A stretch of 64,000 nt of DNA from Alcanivorax sediminis (GTDB lineage: Bacteria > Pseudomonadota > Gammaproteobacteria > Pseudomonadales > Alcanivoracaceae). The notes beneath the pieces are model-generated. The model worked only from the letters and a program-made list of their open reading frames with translations, did not search any database and was not told where the DNA came from. The position numbers and the translations under genes are program-made. Of this stretch, positions 1 through 8,021 are shown one piece after another (position 1 is the stretch's first letter; each line of letters opens with the position of its first letter). The DNA lies in contig NZ_WIRE01000002.1 in the NCBI RefSeq assembly GCF_009601165.1, positions 124,001 through 188,000 on the forward strand. The letters run 5' to 3'.

Positions 1-119
1 TCCAGTTCCTCCTGCAGCAGGCTGAATACCACGATGCGGTAACCGTCGTTGTTGAACAGCTTGCAGAATTCACGGCCGATACCACCGGCACCACCGGTGA
101 CCAGTACGGTTCTTGTCAT
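1..119 (-). CDS. Short-chain dehydrogenase/reductase, N-terminal fragment
   Basis: Only the first 39 codons lie in the window. On the minus strand an ATG at 119 opens a frame with the sequence VLVTGGAGGIGREFC, which is the glycine-rich NAD(P)-binding TGxxxGIG motif of a classical SDR Rossmann fold at residues about 5-19. The frame runs off the left edge, so catalytic Tyr/Lys and substrate specificity cannot be judged. It lies 14 bases downstream of the desaturase gene on the same strand, so the two are probably cotranscribed; a lipid-related redox role is inferred from that context only. Confidence 0.75.
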   Translation of the reverse strand, partial: MTRTVLVTGGAGGIGREFCKLFNNDGYRIVVFSLLQEEL

Positions 120-133
120 TCTTGTTCTCCTGA

Positions 134-1009
134 TCAGACTTCGCTGGTTTGTTCTTTGGGGCCAAGATCAAAGGGGCCAATAATCATGCTGGCGGAATGC
201 TCGCGGTGATACGCCTCACGTGCCCTCCATACCTTGCCATAGCGATAGAACGGTACGGTCGGGTAGAGGTGATGCACGAGATGGTAGTTCTGGTACATCA
301 GGAGCGGGGTCAGCAGCCATTCCTTGCCCATGCGCATCAGGGACGTGGTGTTCGGGTCCACGTCCTGTCGGCCGGTATGGGGATAGTGCGGCAGCACCAT
401 GAACACCAGGCACATCAGGAAGAACGAGAAATAGGATGGAATCAGCCACAGCATCAGGGTGACATAGGGCTGCCAGATGAACAGGGCGGTCAGGGCGACA
501 CCGGCCACGATCAGTTCACGACGGATTTCGGCCACTTCCACGTTGGGCAGCTTCTGCGGATTACGCATGAAGTTGATCAGATAGATGAAGGGCCAGAAAC
601 CCCACAATGGCATGGTCCACAGGCTGCTGGCCATCCAGTGATCAGGGTCCTTTTCCGGGTCGTTGGCAAAGCGATGATGATGCATGTGCATGATGCGGAA
701 CAGCTTGCCTTTCCCGAACGGCACTGCCACGAAGGTGGCAATGGAAAGGATCAGGTCGTTGTGCTCGGATTTCTGGGCAGCAGCACGGTGAATGGATTCG
801 TGGGCCGGGGTGAACATGACGTAGCCTGAAATGCTGTTAATGATCAGGCCTGCCCAGGCTGGCCAGTAACCGCCGATGACCATTACCCAGCTCATGATAT
901 TGGCGGCATGGGAGAGCACCATCAAGGCGATGGTGGGCCAGGCAAACTTCGGGGACACCTTCAGCTTGGCCAGGGTCTTGAGTTCTTCTGCTTCAGTTGT
1001 TGTGGTCAT
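134..1009 (-). CDS. Membrane fatty acid desaturase (di-iron), copy 1
   Basis: A 291-residue integral membrane di-iron enzyme of the fatty-acid desaturase/hydroxylase family, expected to use O2 and electrons to desaturate or hydroxylate an acyl chain or other lipid. The three histidine clusters are visible: HESIHR near residue 69, HMHHHRFANDP near residue 108 and HLVHHLYP near residue 245. Four or more hydrophobic segments lie between them. The start is placed at the ATG at 1009, preceded by GGGAGA at good distance, rather than the in-frame ATG at 1060. It is a close paralogue of the next gene on the same strand, so the pair is a tandem duplication. The substrate is not readable; beta-carotene-hydroxylase-like proteins share these motifs. 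Confidence 0.85.
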   Translation of the reverse strand: MTTTTEAEELKTLAKLKVSPKFAWPTIALMVLSHAANIMSWVMVIGGYWPAWAGLIINSISGYVMFTPAHESIHRAAAQKSEHNDLILSIATFVAVPFGKGKLFRIMHMHHHRFANDPEKDPDHWMASSLWTMPLWGFWPFIYLINFMRNPQKLPNVEVAEIRRELIVAGVALTALFIWQPYVTLMLWLIPSYFSFFLMCLVFMVLPHYPHTGRQDVDPNTTSLMRMGKEWLLTPLLMYQNYHLVHHLYPTVPFYRYGKVWRAREAYHREHSASMIIGPFDLGPKEQTSEV

Positions 1010-1174
1010 TGGAGCGGTCTCCCTGCATGGTTCAGATACACAGTGTTTACTAATCGGCAAAGCTTGTTAAGCGCGGAAATTGCCAATCAGGGGATAAAAA
1101 CTGTCACCTGATGGTTGGCCGTTCTTCGGCCGACCAGGAATAAAAACAGGCGGCCGAAGCCGCCCGGAAAGGGG

Positions 1175-2056
1175 TCAGGTTGCCTTGCCGGCGGACTCGC
1201 GTCGGGATTTGTCCGGACCGAGCCCGAAGGGGCCGATGATCATGTCTCCGGAGTACGCCAGATGATGCGCTTCGCGAGCTTTCCAGATCTTGCCGTACCG
1301 GTAGAACGGTGCGGTGGGGTAGAGGTGGTGCACCAGATGATAGTTTTGGTACATCAGCACTGGGGTCAGCCACCATTCCTGCCCCATGCGCATTAGCGCT
1401 GTGGAGTTGGGGTCTTCGTCCTGGCGGCCGGTATGCGGATAGTGCGGCAGTACCATGAAGACCAGGCACATCAGGAAGAAGGCAAAGTAGGTGGGGATCA
1501 GCCATAGCGTCAGCATGTACCAGGGCATCAGCACGATCAGGATGCCGAAGATCACGCCCGCTACCACGATCTCGCGCACAATCTCGGATACCTTCACGTT
1601 AGGCAGAAGGGCTGGGTTACGCAGGAACTTGTACAGATAGAAATACGGCCACAGGCCCCACAGCGGCATGGTCCACAAACTGCTGCTCATCCAGTGGTCC
1701 GGATCATTTTCCGGGTCGTTGGCAAAGCGATGGTGACGCATGTGCAGCAGGCGGAACAGTTTGCCCTTGCCGAATGGGACTGCCACGAAGGTGGCCGCGG
1801 CCAATATGAAATCGTTGTGCTCTGATTTCCGGGCGGCGGCACGGTGAATGGCTTCATGGGCCGGTGTGAACAAGGCATAGCCGGCGATGCTGTTGACCAG
1901 CATGCCCAACCAAAGGGGCCAGATGCCCATGGGGACCATAAACCAGGTGAGGGCCACGCCAGCCAGAGCCGCGACCAGAATGGCCAGAGTTGGCCAGGCA
2001 AGCTTCGGTGACACCTTGAGTTGAGCCAGTTCGGTGTTGTTATCTTCATTATTCAT
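1175..2056 (-). CDS. Membrane fatty acid desaturase (di-iron), copy 2
   Basis: A 293-residue paralogue of the downstream desaturase, with the same histidine boxes (HEAIHR, HMRHHRFANDP, HLVHHLYP) and the same shared stretch LKVSPK at the N terminus. It should also be a membrane di-iron oxidase acting on lipid. The ATG at 2056 is preferred over the one at 2071 because the GGAGA lies eight bases before it and the paralogue has an equivalent layout. About 165 bases separate the two copies, enough for a separate promoter. The HMRHH versus HMHHH difference in the second box keeps the metal ligands but changes the neighbouring residue. Whether the copies differ in substrate or in temperature or growth control cannot be seen. 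Confidence 0.85.
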   Translation of the reverse strand: MNNEDNNTELAQLKVSPKLAWPTLAILVAALAGVALTWFMVPMGIWPLWLGMLVNSIAGYALFTPAHEAIHRAAARKSEHNDFILAAATFVAVPFGKGKLFRLLHMRHHRFANDPENDPDHWMSSSLWTMPLWGLWPYFYLYKFLRNPALLPNVKVSEIVREIVVAGVIFGILIVLMPWYMLTLWLIPTYFAFFLMCLVFMVLPHYPHTGRQDEDPNSTALMRMGQEWWLTPVLMYQNYHLVHHLYPTAPFYRYGKIWKAREAHHLAYSGDMIIGPFGLGPDKSRRESAGKAT

Positions 2057-2200
2057 AGCGCCAGTCTCCATCGCGGCATTGATTCAGTGTTGCTGGAAAC
2101 CGGGGCGGGCATAAGCGCGGATGCTGACAAGGGGGGGATGATAAATGACAGGGTGTCATGGCATCTCGAGCCAACCCATCAGCGCGGTGAGACTATTCTG

Positions 2201-2365
2201 TTACGAGTTACGAGTTACGAGTTACGAGTTACGAGTTACGAGAAGCGAGAAGCGAGAAGCGAGAAGCGAGAAGCGAGAAGCGAGAAGCGAGAAAACCAGG
2301 TTCCGCACCACCCGTTTTTTGACTTTCGAAACTCGCTTCTCGTTACTCGCTACTCATAACTGCTC
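2201..2365. repeat. Heptamer-period inverted-repeat element abutting the AraC gene stop
   Basis: Six perfect copies of TTACGAG (2201-2242) run directly into seven copies of AAGCGAG (2243-2291). After a 32-base spacer, five further 7-mers follow in the opposite sense (ACTCGCT, TCTCGTT, ACTCGCT, ACTCATA, ACTGCTC, 2331-2365). The last one runs into the stop codon of the minus-strand AraC gene (2365-2367). The segments at 2236-2249 and 2332-2345 pair almost perfectly, so the transcript can fold into a long hairpin. The rest of the gap (2057-2200) holds the promoter side of desaturase copy 2; I see no clear site there. Confidence 0.9.
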
Positions 2366-3360
2366 TATTCCTGCCGGAACTTCCCCGGACTGGTGCCAAA
2401 CCATCTCTGGAAGGCGCGGCGGAAGCTGGCGACGTCGGTATAGCCCAGGTCCTCCGCCACGGCGGCCACAGTGTAGTGGGGCAGGCTGAGTAGCTGGGTG
2501 GCGCGGCGGCTGAGGGTCTGGTCGCGCAGTTGCTGGAAACGGGTGTCCTCCTGCTTGAGCTTGCGGATCAGGGTGCGTGGGCTCACATGCAGCCGGTCGG
2601 CAATGGTATTCAGATCGGCCTTGCCCTCTGCCTGGTGCAGCAGCGCCAGCACCTGATCGCTGATCGTGCCCATCTTGCGCAGGGATTCCTGGCGGGCTTC
2701 GCACTGTTGTACCGCCATCCACAGTAGTTCCCTGTCATGGCTGGCCAGGGGTTCATCGCCATAGTGGGCAGGCAGGGCCAAGCCAACACCGGGGGCGTCA
2801 AAGATGACTTCGGTGCCGCGGAAAATCTTCTTGTAGGCTTCTGCCCAGGGGGGAGCCGGGTAATTGAAGAAGGCCTGGCCATCATGGATGGGCTTGCCGC
2901 GCAGCACCACATGGCAGGCGTAGGCCGAGGCCATGGCCGATTCGGTGAGAAAGCGGATGTACTCATCCATGGGGTAGTTGAACTGCAGATTGAGCGTGAT
3001 GGTACTGGCGCCTTCTTCCATTTCGGTATGGAAAACCCGGGTGCGTGTATTGGTGAAAATCGCAAAGACCTTCATGGCGTCGCGCAGGGTAGGGCTGGCC
3101 ATGGCCGCCATGCCCATGGGTCCGTGCATGGCTGGCAGTGCTCGCAGCCCGGCCTGAAGTGCCAGGTCGGGTTGGTCACTGAGGGCCTGTGCATTGGCGA
3201 TCAGTTGGCAGGTGCCGGGCCAGTCGATAAAGCCGTCACCGTGGAGCAGGGTATCCACATTGATGCCGGTATTGCAGACCAGGTTTTCCAGACCGTCCTG
3301 ATCCAGCCCCATGGCCTGGGCAATCATGCGGCAGTAGGCCAGTGCAAGATCTGGCGTCAT
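2365..3360 (-). CDS. AraC-family transcriptional regulator
   Basis: A 331-residue regulator with an N-terminal ligand/dimerisation region of the arabinose-binding-like type (about 20-210) and a C-terminal AraC DNA-binding domain (about 230-328). The second helix-turn-helix shows the family signature AAVAEDLGYTDVASFRRAF followed by GTSPGKFR at the end. This architecture is common among OruR/ArgR-like AraC proteins that sense small organic ligands. Its start overlaps the stop of the TetR gene by four bases (ATGA), so the two regulators are translationally coupled in one transcript. Likely targets are neighbouring lipid genes, but that is inference; no binding site for it was identified. Confidence 0.88.
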   Translation of the reverse strand: MTPDLALAYCRMIAQAMGLDQDGLENLVCNTGINVDTLLHGDGFIDWPGTCQLIANAQALSDQPDLALQAGLRALPAMHGPMGMAAMASPTLRDAMKVFAIFTNTRTRVFHTEMEEGASTITLNLQFNYPMDEYIRFLTESAMASAYACHVVLRGKPIHDGQAFFNYPAPPWAEAYKKIFRGTEVIFDAPGVGLALPAHYGDEPLASHDRELLWMAVQQCEARQESLRKMGTISDQVLALLHQAEGKADLNTIADRLHVSPRTLIRKLKQEDTRFQQLRDQTLSRRATQLLSLPHYTVAAVAEDLGYTDVASFRRAFQRWFGTSPGKFRQE

Positions 3361-3974
3361 CGCTGTGCCTCCGCTGACTGCGGCGGCAGCATCATGTAAT
3401 TGGCTACCATGCTGGTCAATTCCGTAGCGAGGGCATCTTCGCGAATCAGCCCGTTGTGTTGGCTGATATGGCGCACCATGGTGAACAGGACACTGTTGGT
3501 GACGATAAATACCCTCACTTCCAGATTGTCGATGGGGTAGTCCCGATAGTGACGCAGGAAGTAGAGTCGGGCCAGATCCATGAAATGTTGTTGCAACACA
3601 TCTACCACCCGGTCCGTGGGCAGGCGATGCCAGTTACGCACCAGTTCCAGATACAGGCCGTCACGGGAATGCAGTACGGCAAAGCCGAAACGAATGGCAT
3701 TACCAATCAGGGCGTGCATGTCCACATTATCCATCAGCGGCAGCTTGCGCAGCCCCACTCCGATGTCATCAGCCAGGCTTTCCATCAGCGCCTGGATCAG
3801 GGAATCCTTGTCGCCAAAGTATTGGTAGAGCGAACCCACACTGACACCTGCGGTTTCGGCAATGCGTGCCGTGGTGGTGTTATCGAGCCCTTGCTGCTGG
3901 ATGACCCTGGCAGTGGCATCGATCAGGGCCCGGACCATTTCCCGGGAGCGTTGTTGTTGTGGGCGTTTGCGCAT
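3357..3974 (-). CDS. TetR-family transcriptional regulator
   Basis: A 205-residue TetR-type repressor. The N-terminal helix-turn-helix reads TARIAETAGVSVGSLYQYF at about residues 38-56, followed by the usual GDKDSLIQAL. The C-terminal part resembles the TetR_C domains of lipid- or xenobiotic-sensing members. I place the start at the ATG at 3974 (MRKRPQQ), because residues upstream of it look non-coding and the long alternative from 4109 would run through the operator and the divergent gene start. The palindrome at 4017-4038 sits between this gene and the divergent oxygenase gene, so it probably represses both itself and the oxygenase/SDR pair. Confidence 0.87.
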   Translation of the reverse strand: MRKRPQQQRSREMVRALIDATARVIQQQGLDNTTTARIAETAGVSVGSLYQYFGDKDSLIQALMESLADDIGVGLRKLPLMDNVDMHALIGNAIRFGFAVLHSRDGLYLELVRNWHRLPTDRVVDVLQQHFMDLARLYFLRHYRDYPIDNLEVRVFIVTNSVLFTMVRHISQHNGLIREDALATELTSMVANYMMLPPQSAEAQR

Positions 3975-4016
3975 AGCGAAAAGAGTCTTGTTGGGCCAGA
4001 GTCCAAATGCGAATTG

Positions 4017-4038
4017 AATGCGAATACATATTCGCATT
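4017..4038. promoter_or_regulatory. Palindromic operator, probably for the TetR regulator
   Basis: The 22-base sequence reads AATGCGAATA, two central bases, then TATTCGCATT, an inverted repeat whose arms match for eight bases and beyond. A third half-site (AATGCGAATT) lies just upstream at about 4006-4015. It lies 43 bases upstream of the TetR start and 50 bases upstream of the divergent oxygenase start, the standard place for an autoregulated TetR operator. Assignment to this TetR protein is inferred from position. Confidence 0.75.
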
Positions 4039-4087
4039 AGGGTGCAGGTCATTGCAACAACGGTCGTACCGACATGTGGAGGCGAGC

Positions 4088-5338
4088 ATGAATGCTCCGG
4101 CCCAGACACACCAAGGATTACCGGCAGTACCCGGACGGGTGCGGCCTTTTGAGAAGACCCAGCAGCCTACGTCGCTGCTGTTGAAGGCACTACTGGGCCG
4201 CGAACTGGCGCCCAGCAAAGCGGAGTTTGATGGGGTTGTGGGCGCCCTCTGGGTGGGGGATCCGGAGATGGATGCCCTGGTGGATTGGATGATGGAGTTT
4301 GGTGCCCGTGAGGCCCGAGCCCTGTTCGAGAAGGCCATCAACGAAGGGCTGGCGGCAATAAAAGATTGCCCGGAGCCGCTGCGTCACTTTGTCCGCAAGA
4401 TGGAAAAGCGTCCTGAGTGGGTGGATTTCGACCTGATCGATGAAGGTGCGCGCTTCATTCATTCCACCGGGATGACCGCGCCCTATGTTCTGCGTGACCT
4501 GGCGCTGATGGGCGGATATCTGCTATCCGGGTTCAATCAGTCACTGGTACTCACTGGGGCCTTGAACAAGGGCGCCTCGCGAAGAGTTGCCGAGACAGGA
4601 AAGTGGTGGATCGACTGCACTGAAGTAGGCGGCTTGCGTCGTTTTGGCCCCGGTTTTCACTCCACAATGCATGTGCGGATGGTGCATTCACTGGTGCGGC
4701 GCAATCTCAACAGCCGCAAGGACTGGGATGCTAGTGAGTGGGGGATGCCCCTGAGCCAGGTGGACATGGTGGCGACTTACCTGGGCTTTTGCGTGGTCAT
4801 GCTGGGAGGTCTTCGAAAGCTGGGCGTGCCAGTAACCCCGCGGGAATCGAAGGCGGTGATGCATCTCTGGAAGTACTCAAGCTGGTTGATGGGCGTTGAG
4901 GAACGCTGGCTGGTGGATACCGAGAGCCAGGGCATCGTGCTGCTGCATCACACTTTGATGACTCAGAGCCGCCCGGATGAAACCAGCCGTGAGTTGGGCA
5001 AGGCGCTGGCCGAGGAGCCGCTGGAGCGTCATTTCAGTCATTTTGAAGGACTGCAGCGCCGGCTCGCTTATGAAAAGCACCTCAGCGTCAGCCGCTATTT
5101 CCTGGACAAGGAAAAAATGGAGCAGCTCGGTTTACCGTCATCGACGCTGCCCTGGTATCCGGTGGCGACCCTGGTGCCGCGCTTCGTTGGTCATGTGGCG
5201 CAGCGCTACAACCCGCTGTTGCGGGGCCGTCAGGAACGTCGCGGTCGTCGTGATCAACTCGCGGTGCTCAATCAGATGTTCGGCGAGGCCGAGCAAGGAA
5301 TCATCCGCCCGGACAGCCAACACCCCGGGCATGTTTGA
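4088..5338 (+). CDS. MpaB/Lcp-family oxygenase (DUF2236)
   Basis: A 416-residue protein of the oxygenase-MpaB/rubber-oxygenase (DUF2236) family, known members of which are b-type haem oxygenases such as latex-clearing protein. The conserved core is visible at about residues 150-270: GFNQSLVLTGALNKGA, RRVAETGKWWIDC, FGPGFHSTMHVRMVHS and SQVDMVATYLGF, with the conserved His and Arg positions of the family. The start at 4088 follows GGAGG at five bases; a longer frame from 4007 would overlap the operator. No obvious export signal is seen, so it may be cytoplasmic or membrane associated. It is followed within 30 bases by an SDR gene, suggesting oxidation followed by reduction or dehydrogenation of one substrate, under TetR control. 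The substrate is unknown. Confidence 0.8.
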   Translation: MNAPAQTHQGLPAVPGRVRPFEKTQQPTSLLLKALLGRELAPSKAEFDGVVGALWVGDPEMDALVDWMMEFGAREARALFEKAINEGLAAIKDCPEPLRHFVRKMEKRPEWVDFDLIDEGARFIHSTGMTAPYVLRDLALMGGYLLSGFNQSLVLTGALNKGASRRVAETGKWWIDCTEVGGLRRFGPGFHSTMHVRMVHSLVRRNLNSRKDWDASEWGMPLSQVDMVATYLGFCVVMLGGLRKLGVPVTPRESKAVMHLWKYSSWLMGVEERWLVDTESQGIVLLHHTLMTQSRPDETSRELGKALAEEPLERHFSHFEGLQRRLAYEKHLSVSRYFLDKEKMEQLGLPSSTLPWYPVATLVPRFVGHVAQRYNPLLRGRQERRGRRDQLAVLNQMFGEAEQGIIRPDSQHPGHV

Positions 5339-5364
5339 ACGATCTGAGCAGAAAGGAACGCGAC

Positions 5365-6231
5365 GTGACAGACAAGCAGCAAAAAACGGTACTGATTACT
5401 GGTGCTTCATCCGGCATCGGTTATGCCACCGCCCGGCTCTTTCAAAAGAAGGGCTGGAACGTGGTGGCGACAATGCGCAACCCCGGTGATGCCAGTGGCC
5501 TGGCAGCACTGCCGGGAGTGCTGGTGTTACGGCTGGATGTGAATGATCGCAATAGTATTGAAAGCGCGATCAGGGAAGCCATCAGCGAGTTTGGCAGCAT
5601 CGATGTGCTGGTGAACAACGCAGGCTACGGGTTGATGGGGGCGTTTGAAACCCTCAGCGAAGCGCAGATCATTCGTCAGTTTGATACCAATGTGTTTGGC
5701 TTGATGGAAACCTGCCGCGCGGTGCTACCACACTTCCGTGAGCGCAGTAGCGGCGTACTGGTGAATGTGGCCAGTATGGTGGGGCGTGTGCCGTTGCCAC
5801 TGTACAGCGTTTACAACTCCAGCAAGTGGGCGGTGGAAGGCTTCACTGAGGGGTTGATCTATGAGCTTGGGCCGCTCGGGATTGGTGTGAAGATTATTGA
5901 GCCGGGCGCCGTGAATACGGCCTTCTTTGGTCGCTCCTCCGACAGGGAGAACAACACCGGCGTCTCCTCATATGCTTACTACAGCAAAGCGCAGTTCGGG
6001 GTGATGGACAAGACCGGGCCGGGAGGAGCGACACCGGAGCAGGCTGCTGAGGTAATCTACCGCGCTTCCACAGACGCCAGCCCACGCTTACGTTACAGCG
6101 TGGGTATGGATGCCAGGATGTTGCTGGCCGCCCGTCGTCTGCTGCCGGAAACCCTGTTCCGCTCCATGATACGCATGAGTCTTTCGGAAAAGGCTTTCAG
6201 CAGCATTGGCAAGCTGTTGTACAAGTCCTGA
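5365..6231 (+). CDS. Short-chain dehydrogenase/reductase
   Basis: A 288-residue classical SDR. The cofactor motif TGASSGIGYATA is at about residues 11-22, NNAGYG near 82, and the catalytic motif YSVYNSSKWAVEGF near 147-160. The GTG at 5365 is chosen as start because AAAGGAA precedes it by seven bases; an in-frame TTG at 5335 would overlap the end of the oxygenase gene. The C-terminal extension past residue 200 is typical of SDRs acting on retinol, steroid or long-chain substrates, but that is only suggestive. It forms an operon with the upstream MpaB-like oxygenase. Confidence 0.87.
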   Translation: MTDKQQKTVLITGASSGIGYATARLFQKKGWNVVATMRNPGDASGLAALPGVLVLRLDVNDRNSIESAIREAISEFGSIDVLVNNAGYGLMGAFETLSEAQIIRQFDTNVFGLMETCRAVLPHFRERSSGVLVNVASMVGRVPLPLYSVYNSSKWAVEGFTEGLIYELGPLGIGVKIIEPGAVNTAFFGRSSDRENNTGVSSYAYYSKAQFGVMDKTGPGGATPEQAAEVIYRASTDASPRLRYSVGMDARMLLAARRLLPETLFRSMIRMSLSEKAFSSIGKLLYKS

Positions 6232-6862
6232 TCGATATTCCACGCCGCCTGTTCTGCGGGTGGTGTGACTGTTTGCAAAGCGGATTTTCCCTGGTGGGAT
6301 AGTGGGGGTTGGCAAGCTTGCCGCTACTCGCCTGGGGCAGGTTCGCTTTGCAAGCGGTCAGGATCCGCTACAAGCTACGCTTGGACAAGAACATTCGAGA
6401 AAGTCCCCCGACATTGACCGACAGCGTTTCCCACTTGCATGGATTGAACAGAAAGTCGGCTCAATCCGTTCAGCAAGCTGAATTACCCACAAACCACCGC
6501 TTCAACTTTCATCCCGTGCCAGATTAACTGGAGGCCTGACGTTTGATGGAGGCGGAGTCCTTGGGCCAACACGTTGGCTTTCCTGCAGAAAACAAGAAAT
6601 GAAGATGCCCGAAAATGAAGAAAAAATAGCCGTCGAGGGGACGGCCATAAGGGGGTTGTCGGAGCCTGCCAAAGGGGGGGTAGCAGGGGCTCCAGGGTGG
6701 AATCATCCTTGATTCCGTTGTACACAGAGTGAGCGCAAGTTCGTTCTGCTGGTGGCCTTGTTGCCAACCATGGGATAAGAGTACTGCGGCTTTGTCAGGC
6801 AACCCAGCGTACTGGATTGAGAGGTATGATCAAAAAAATTGATCAATGGGCAGACTGTATAC
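6232..6862. other. Gene-free stretch with a terminator and small inverted repeats
   Basis: No convincing gene is present in these 631 bases. It holds degraded REP-like sequence around 6300-6370, a short perfect inverted repeat TTCAGC-AA-GCTGAA at 6469-6482, an intrinsic terminator at 6621-6645 (listed separately) and the perfect inverted repeat TGATCAA-N5-TTGATCA at 6827-6845. The last could be an operator or a structured 3' end of the acetyltransferase transcript. Confidence 0.55.
6621..6645 (-). terminator. Intrinsic terminator, minus strand
   Basis: Stem GCCGTC/GACGGC with a five-base loop, followed on the minus strand by six T. It lies about 220 bases downstream of the minus-strand acetyltransferase gene and is its most likely transcription end. 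Confidence 0.6.
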
Positions 6863-7477
6863 TTAATTACTCACTAATGATTTGCGCATAAGGTGGCGTG
6901 TCAGGGTGACGCCGCCGCGGTCGGCCTGTTCTTCCCCTTCACTGTTGAAACCCATGAACTGGAAAAAATCATGCGCCGTCAGGCTGACGTGGGCGGTCAG
7001 CCTGCTCAGGCCTTCCACTCGAGCGCTGTCTTCCAGGTGCTGGTAGAGCAATGTGGCAATGCCCACACGGGCAGAATCCGGATGGACGTAAATCATGTTG
7101 ATGCTGTCCTGAATTCGCTGGGCAAACCCCACCAGCTCCTGATCCCACTCGGCGACCACCGTTTCCCCGTCGCCCAGAAGGGAAATAAGACTTTCATGGT
7201 TCTGGGCCAGGCTCCATGCATCACGCTGTTGCTGATCGTAGTGGCCGGCGGTACTGACCTGAATGGCATCTCGGAAGATCCTGATCAGCTTGCTCAAGTC
7301 CCCGGATTGCAGAGGTCGTATCTGGAAAGGCAGAAAGGCGGCAAACGCATCCGTTGGTTCGCTTGCCTGCACAGCCTCTTGCGACAGAGTGGGCTCAGCC
7401 ATGCGTGCAGAGGGTGACTGCTCCTGCTCGGCGTCTGTTTTCACACGGCCAAGGAGGCGGCGAATCCAATCCAGCAT
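6863..7477 (-). CDS. GNAT-family N-acetyltransferase
   Basis: A 204-residue protein. Residues about 1-50 are a charged, low-complexity lead; the GNAT fold spans about 52-200. The stretch IRPLQSGDLSKLIRIFRDAI opens the fold, INMIYVHPDSARVGIATLLY is the acetyl-CoA motif A (R-V-G-I-A in place of the usual Q/RxxGxG/A), and FFQFMGF is motif B. The closest general type is the YafP-like acetyltransferases of small molecules. The ATG at 7477 overlaps the stop of the upstream gene as TGATG, so translation is coupled; a GTG at 7480 is an alternative. The target substrate cannot be read. Confidence 0.8.
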   Translation of the reverse strand: MLDWIRRLLGRVKTDAEQEQSPSARMAEPTLSQEAVQASEPTDAFAAFLPFQIRPLQSGDLSKLIRIFRDAIQVSTAGHYDQQQRDAWSLAQNHESLISLLGDGETVVAEWDQELVGFAQRIQDSINMIYVHPDSARVGIATLLYQHLEDSARVEGLSRLTAHVSLTAHDFFQFMGFNSEGEEQADRGGVTLTRHLMRKSLVSN

Positions 7478-7770
7478 CACGGTGTTTCCCCGGCAGGCTC
7501 TGCCTGCTCTTTATTAGTATTCGTGTCCGCCCCATTCGCTTTCAGGGCGTCGATTTGTTCTCGCAGTGCCTTCAGGTAGGCGTCCTGTTGGTCCAGCAAC
7601 TGTTGAGTCGTTTGCCGCTGGGCTTCCAGCTCCCGGGTGCGCGCTTCCAGCTCCTGCTGCTCACGAATGCGGGCATCGCGCTGCTCTGCCGTGAGCAATT
7701 CATCATCACTGGCCTGTGTTGGGCCACACATCATCATCAGTGGCAACATCAATGGTAACAAGCAACGCAT
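7477..7770 (-). CDS. Small exported coiled-coil protein
   Basis: A 97-residue protein beginning with a hydrophobic signal-like segment MRCLLPLMLPLMMMCG, then a heptad-rich, strongly charged helix from about residue 25 to 75 (DARIREQQELEARTRELEA and onwards) and a hydrophilic tail. A Cys after LMMM might be a lipidation site although it is not a canonical lipobox. The start at 7770 has GGGGAAG upstream. It is the first gene of a two-gene unit with the acetyltransferase. I do not recognise a family beyond periplasmic coiled coil. Confidence 0.65.
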   Translation of the reverse strand: MRCLLPLMLPLMMMCGPTQASDDELLTAEQRDARIREQQELEARTRELEAQRQTTQQLLDQQDAYLKALREQIDALKANGADTNTNKEQAEPAGETP

Positions 7771-8021
7771 GGCGCTTCCCCAAACCCAGCGTGAAGGAGA
7801 GTCAGCATAGCAAAAACCGGACGGCGTGGGGGAGGGGCAAGACTTGCCAACGTATTCTGTGAACAAGGTAAACGACCTGTAGCGGATTTGCTGGGGTTTG
7901 GTTAGGGCCAGTGCCGCTGGTGAAAAGTTTGGATTAACGTCCCACAAAGCGTCACTCAGCGCATTCGAAAACAATAATGACCAATCGCCATCCTGGCGCC
8001 AGTGGTCACGTGGGAGATTTC

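Noticed and set aside
6483..6802. Two minus-strand frames in the 6.2-6.9 kb gap
   Set aside because: They run through the terminator at 6621-6645 and show no family pattern or ribosome site.
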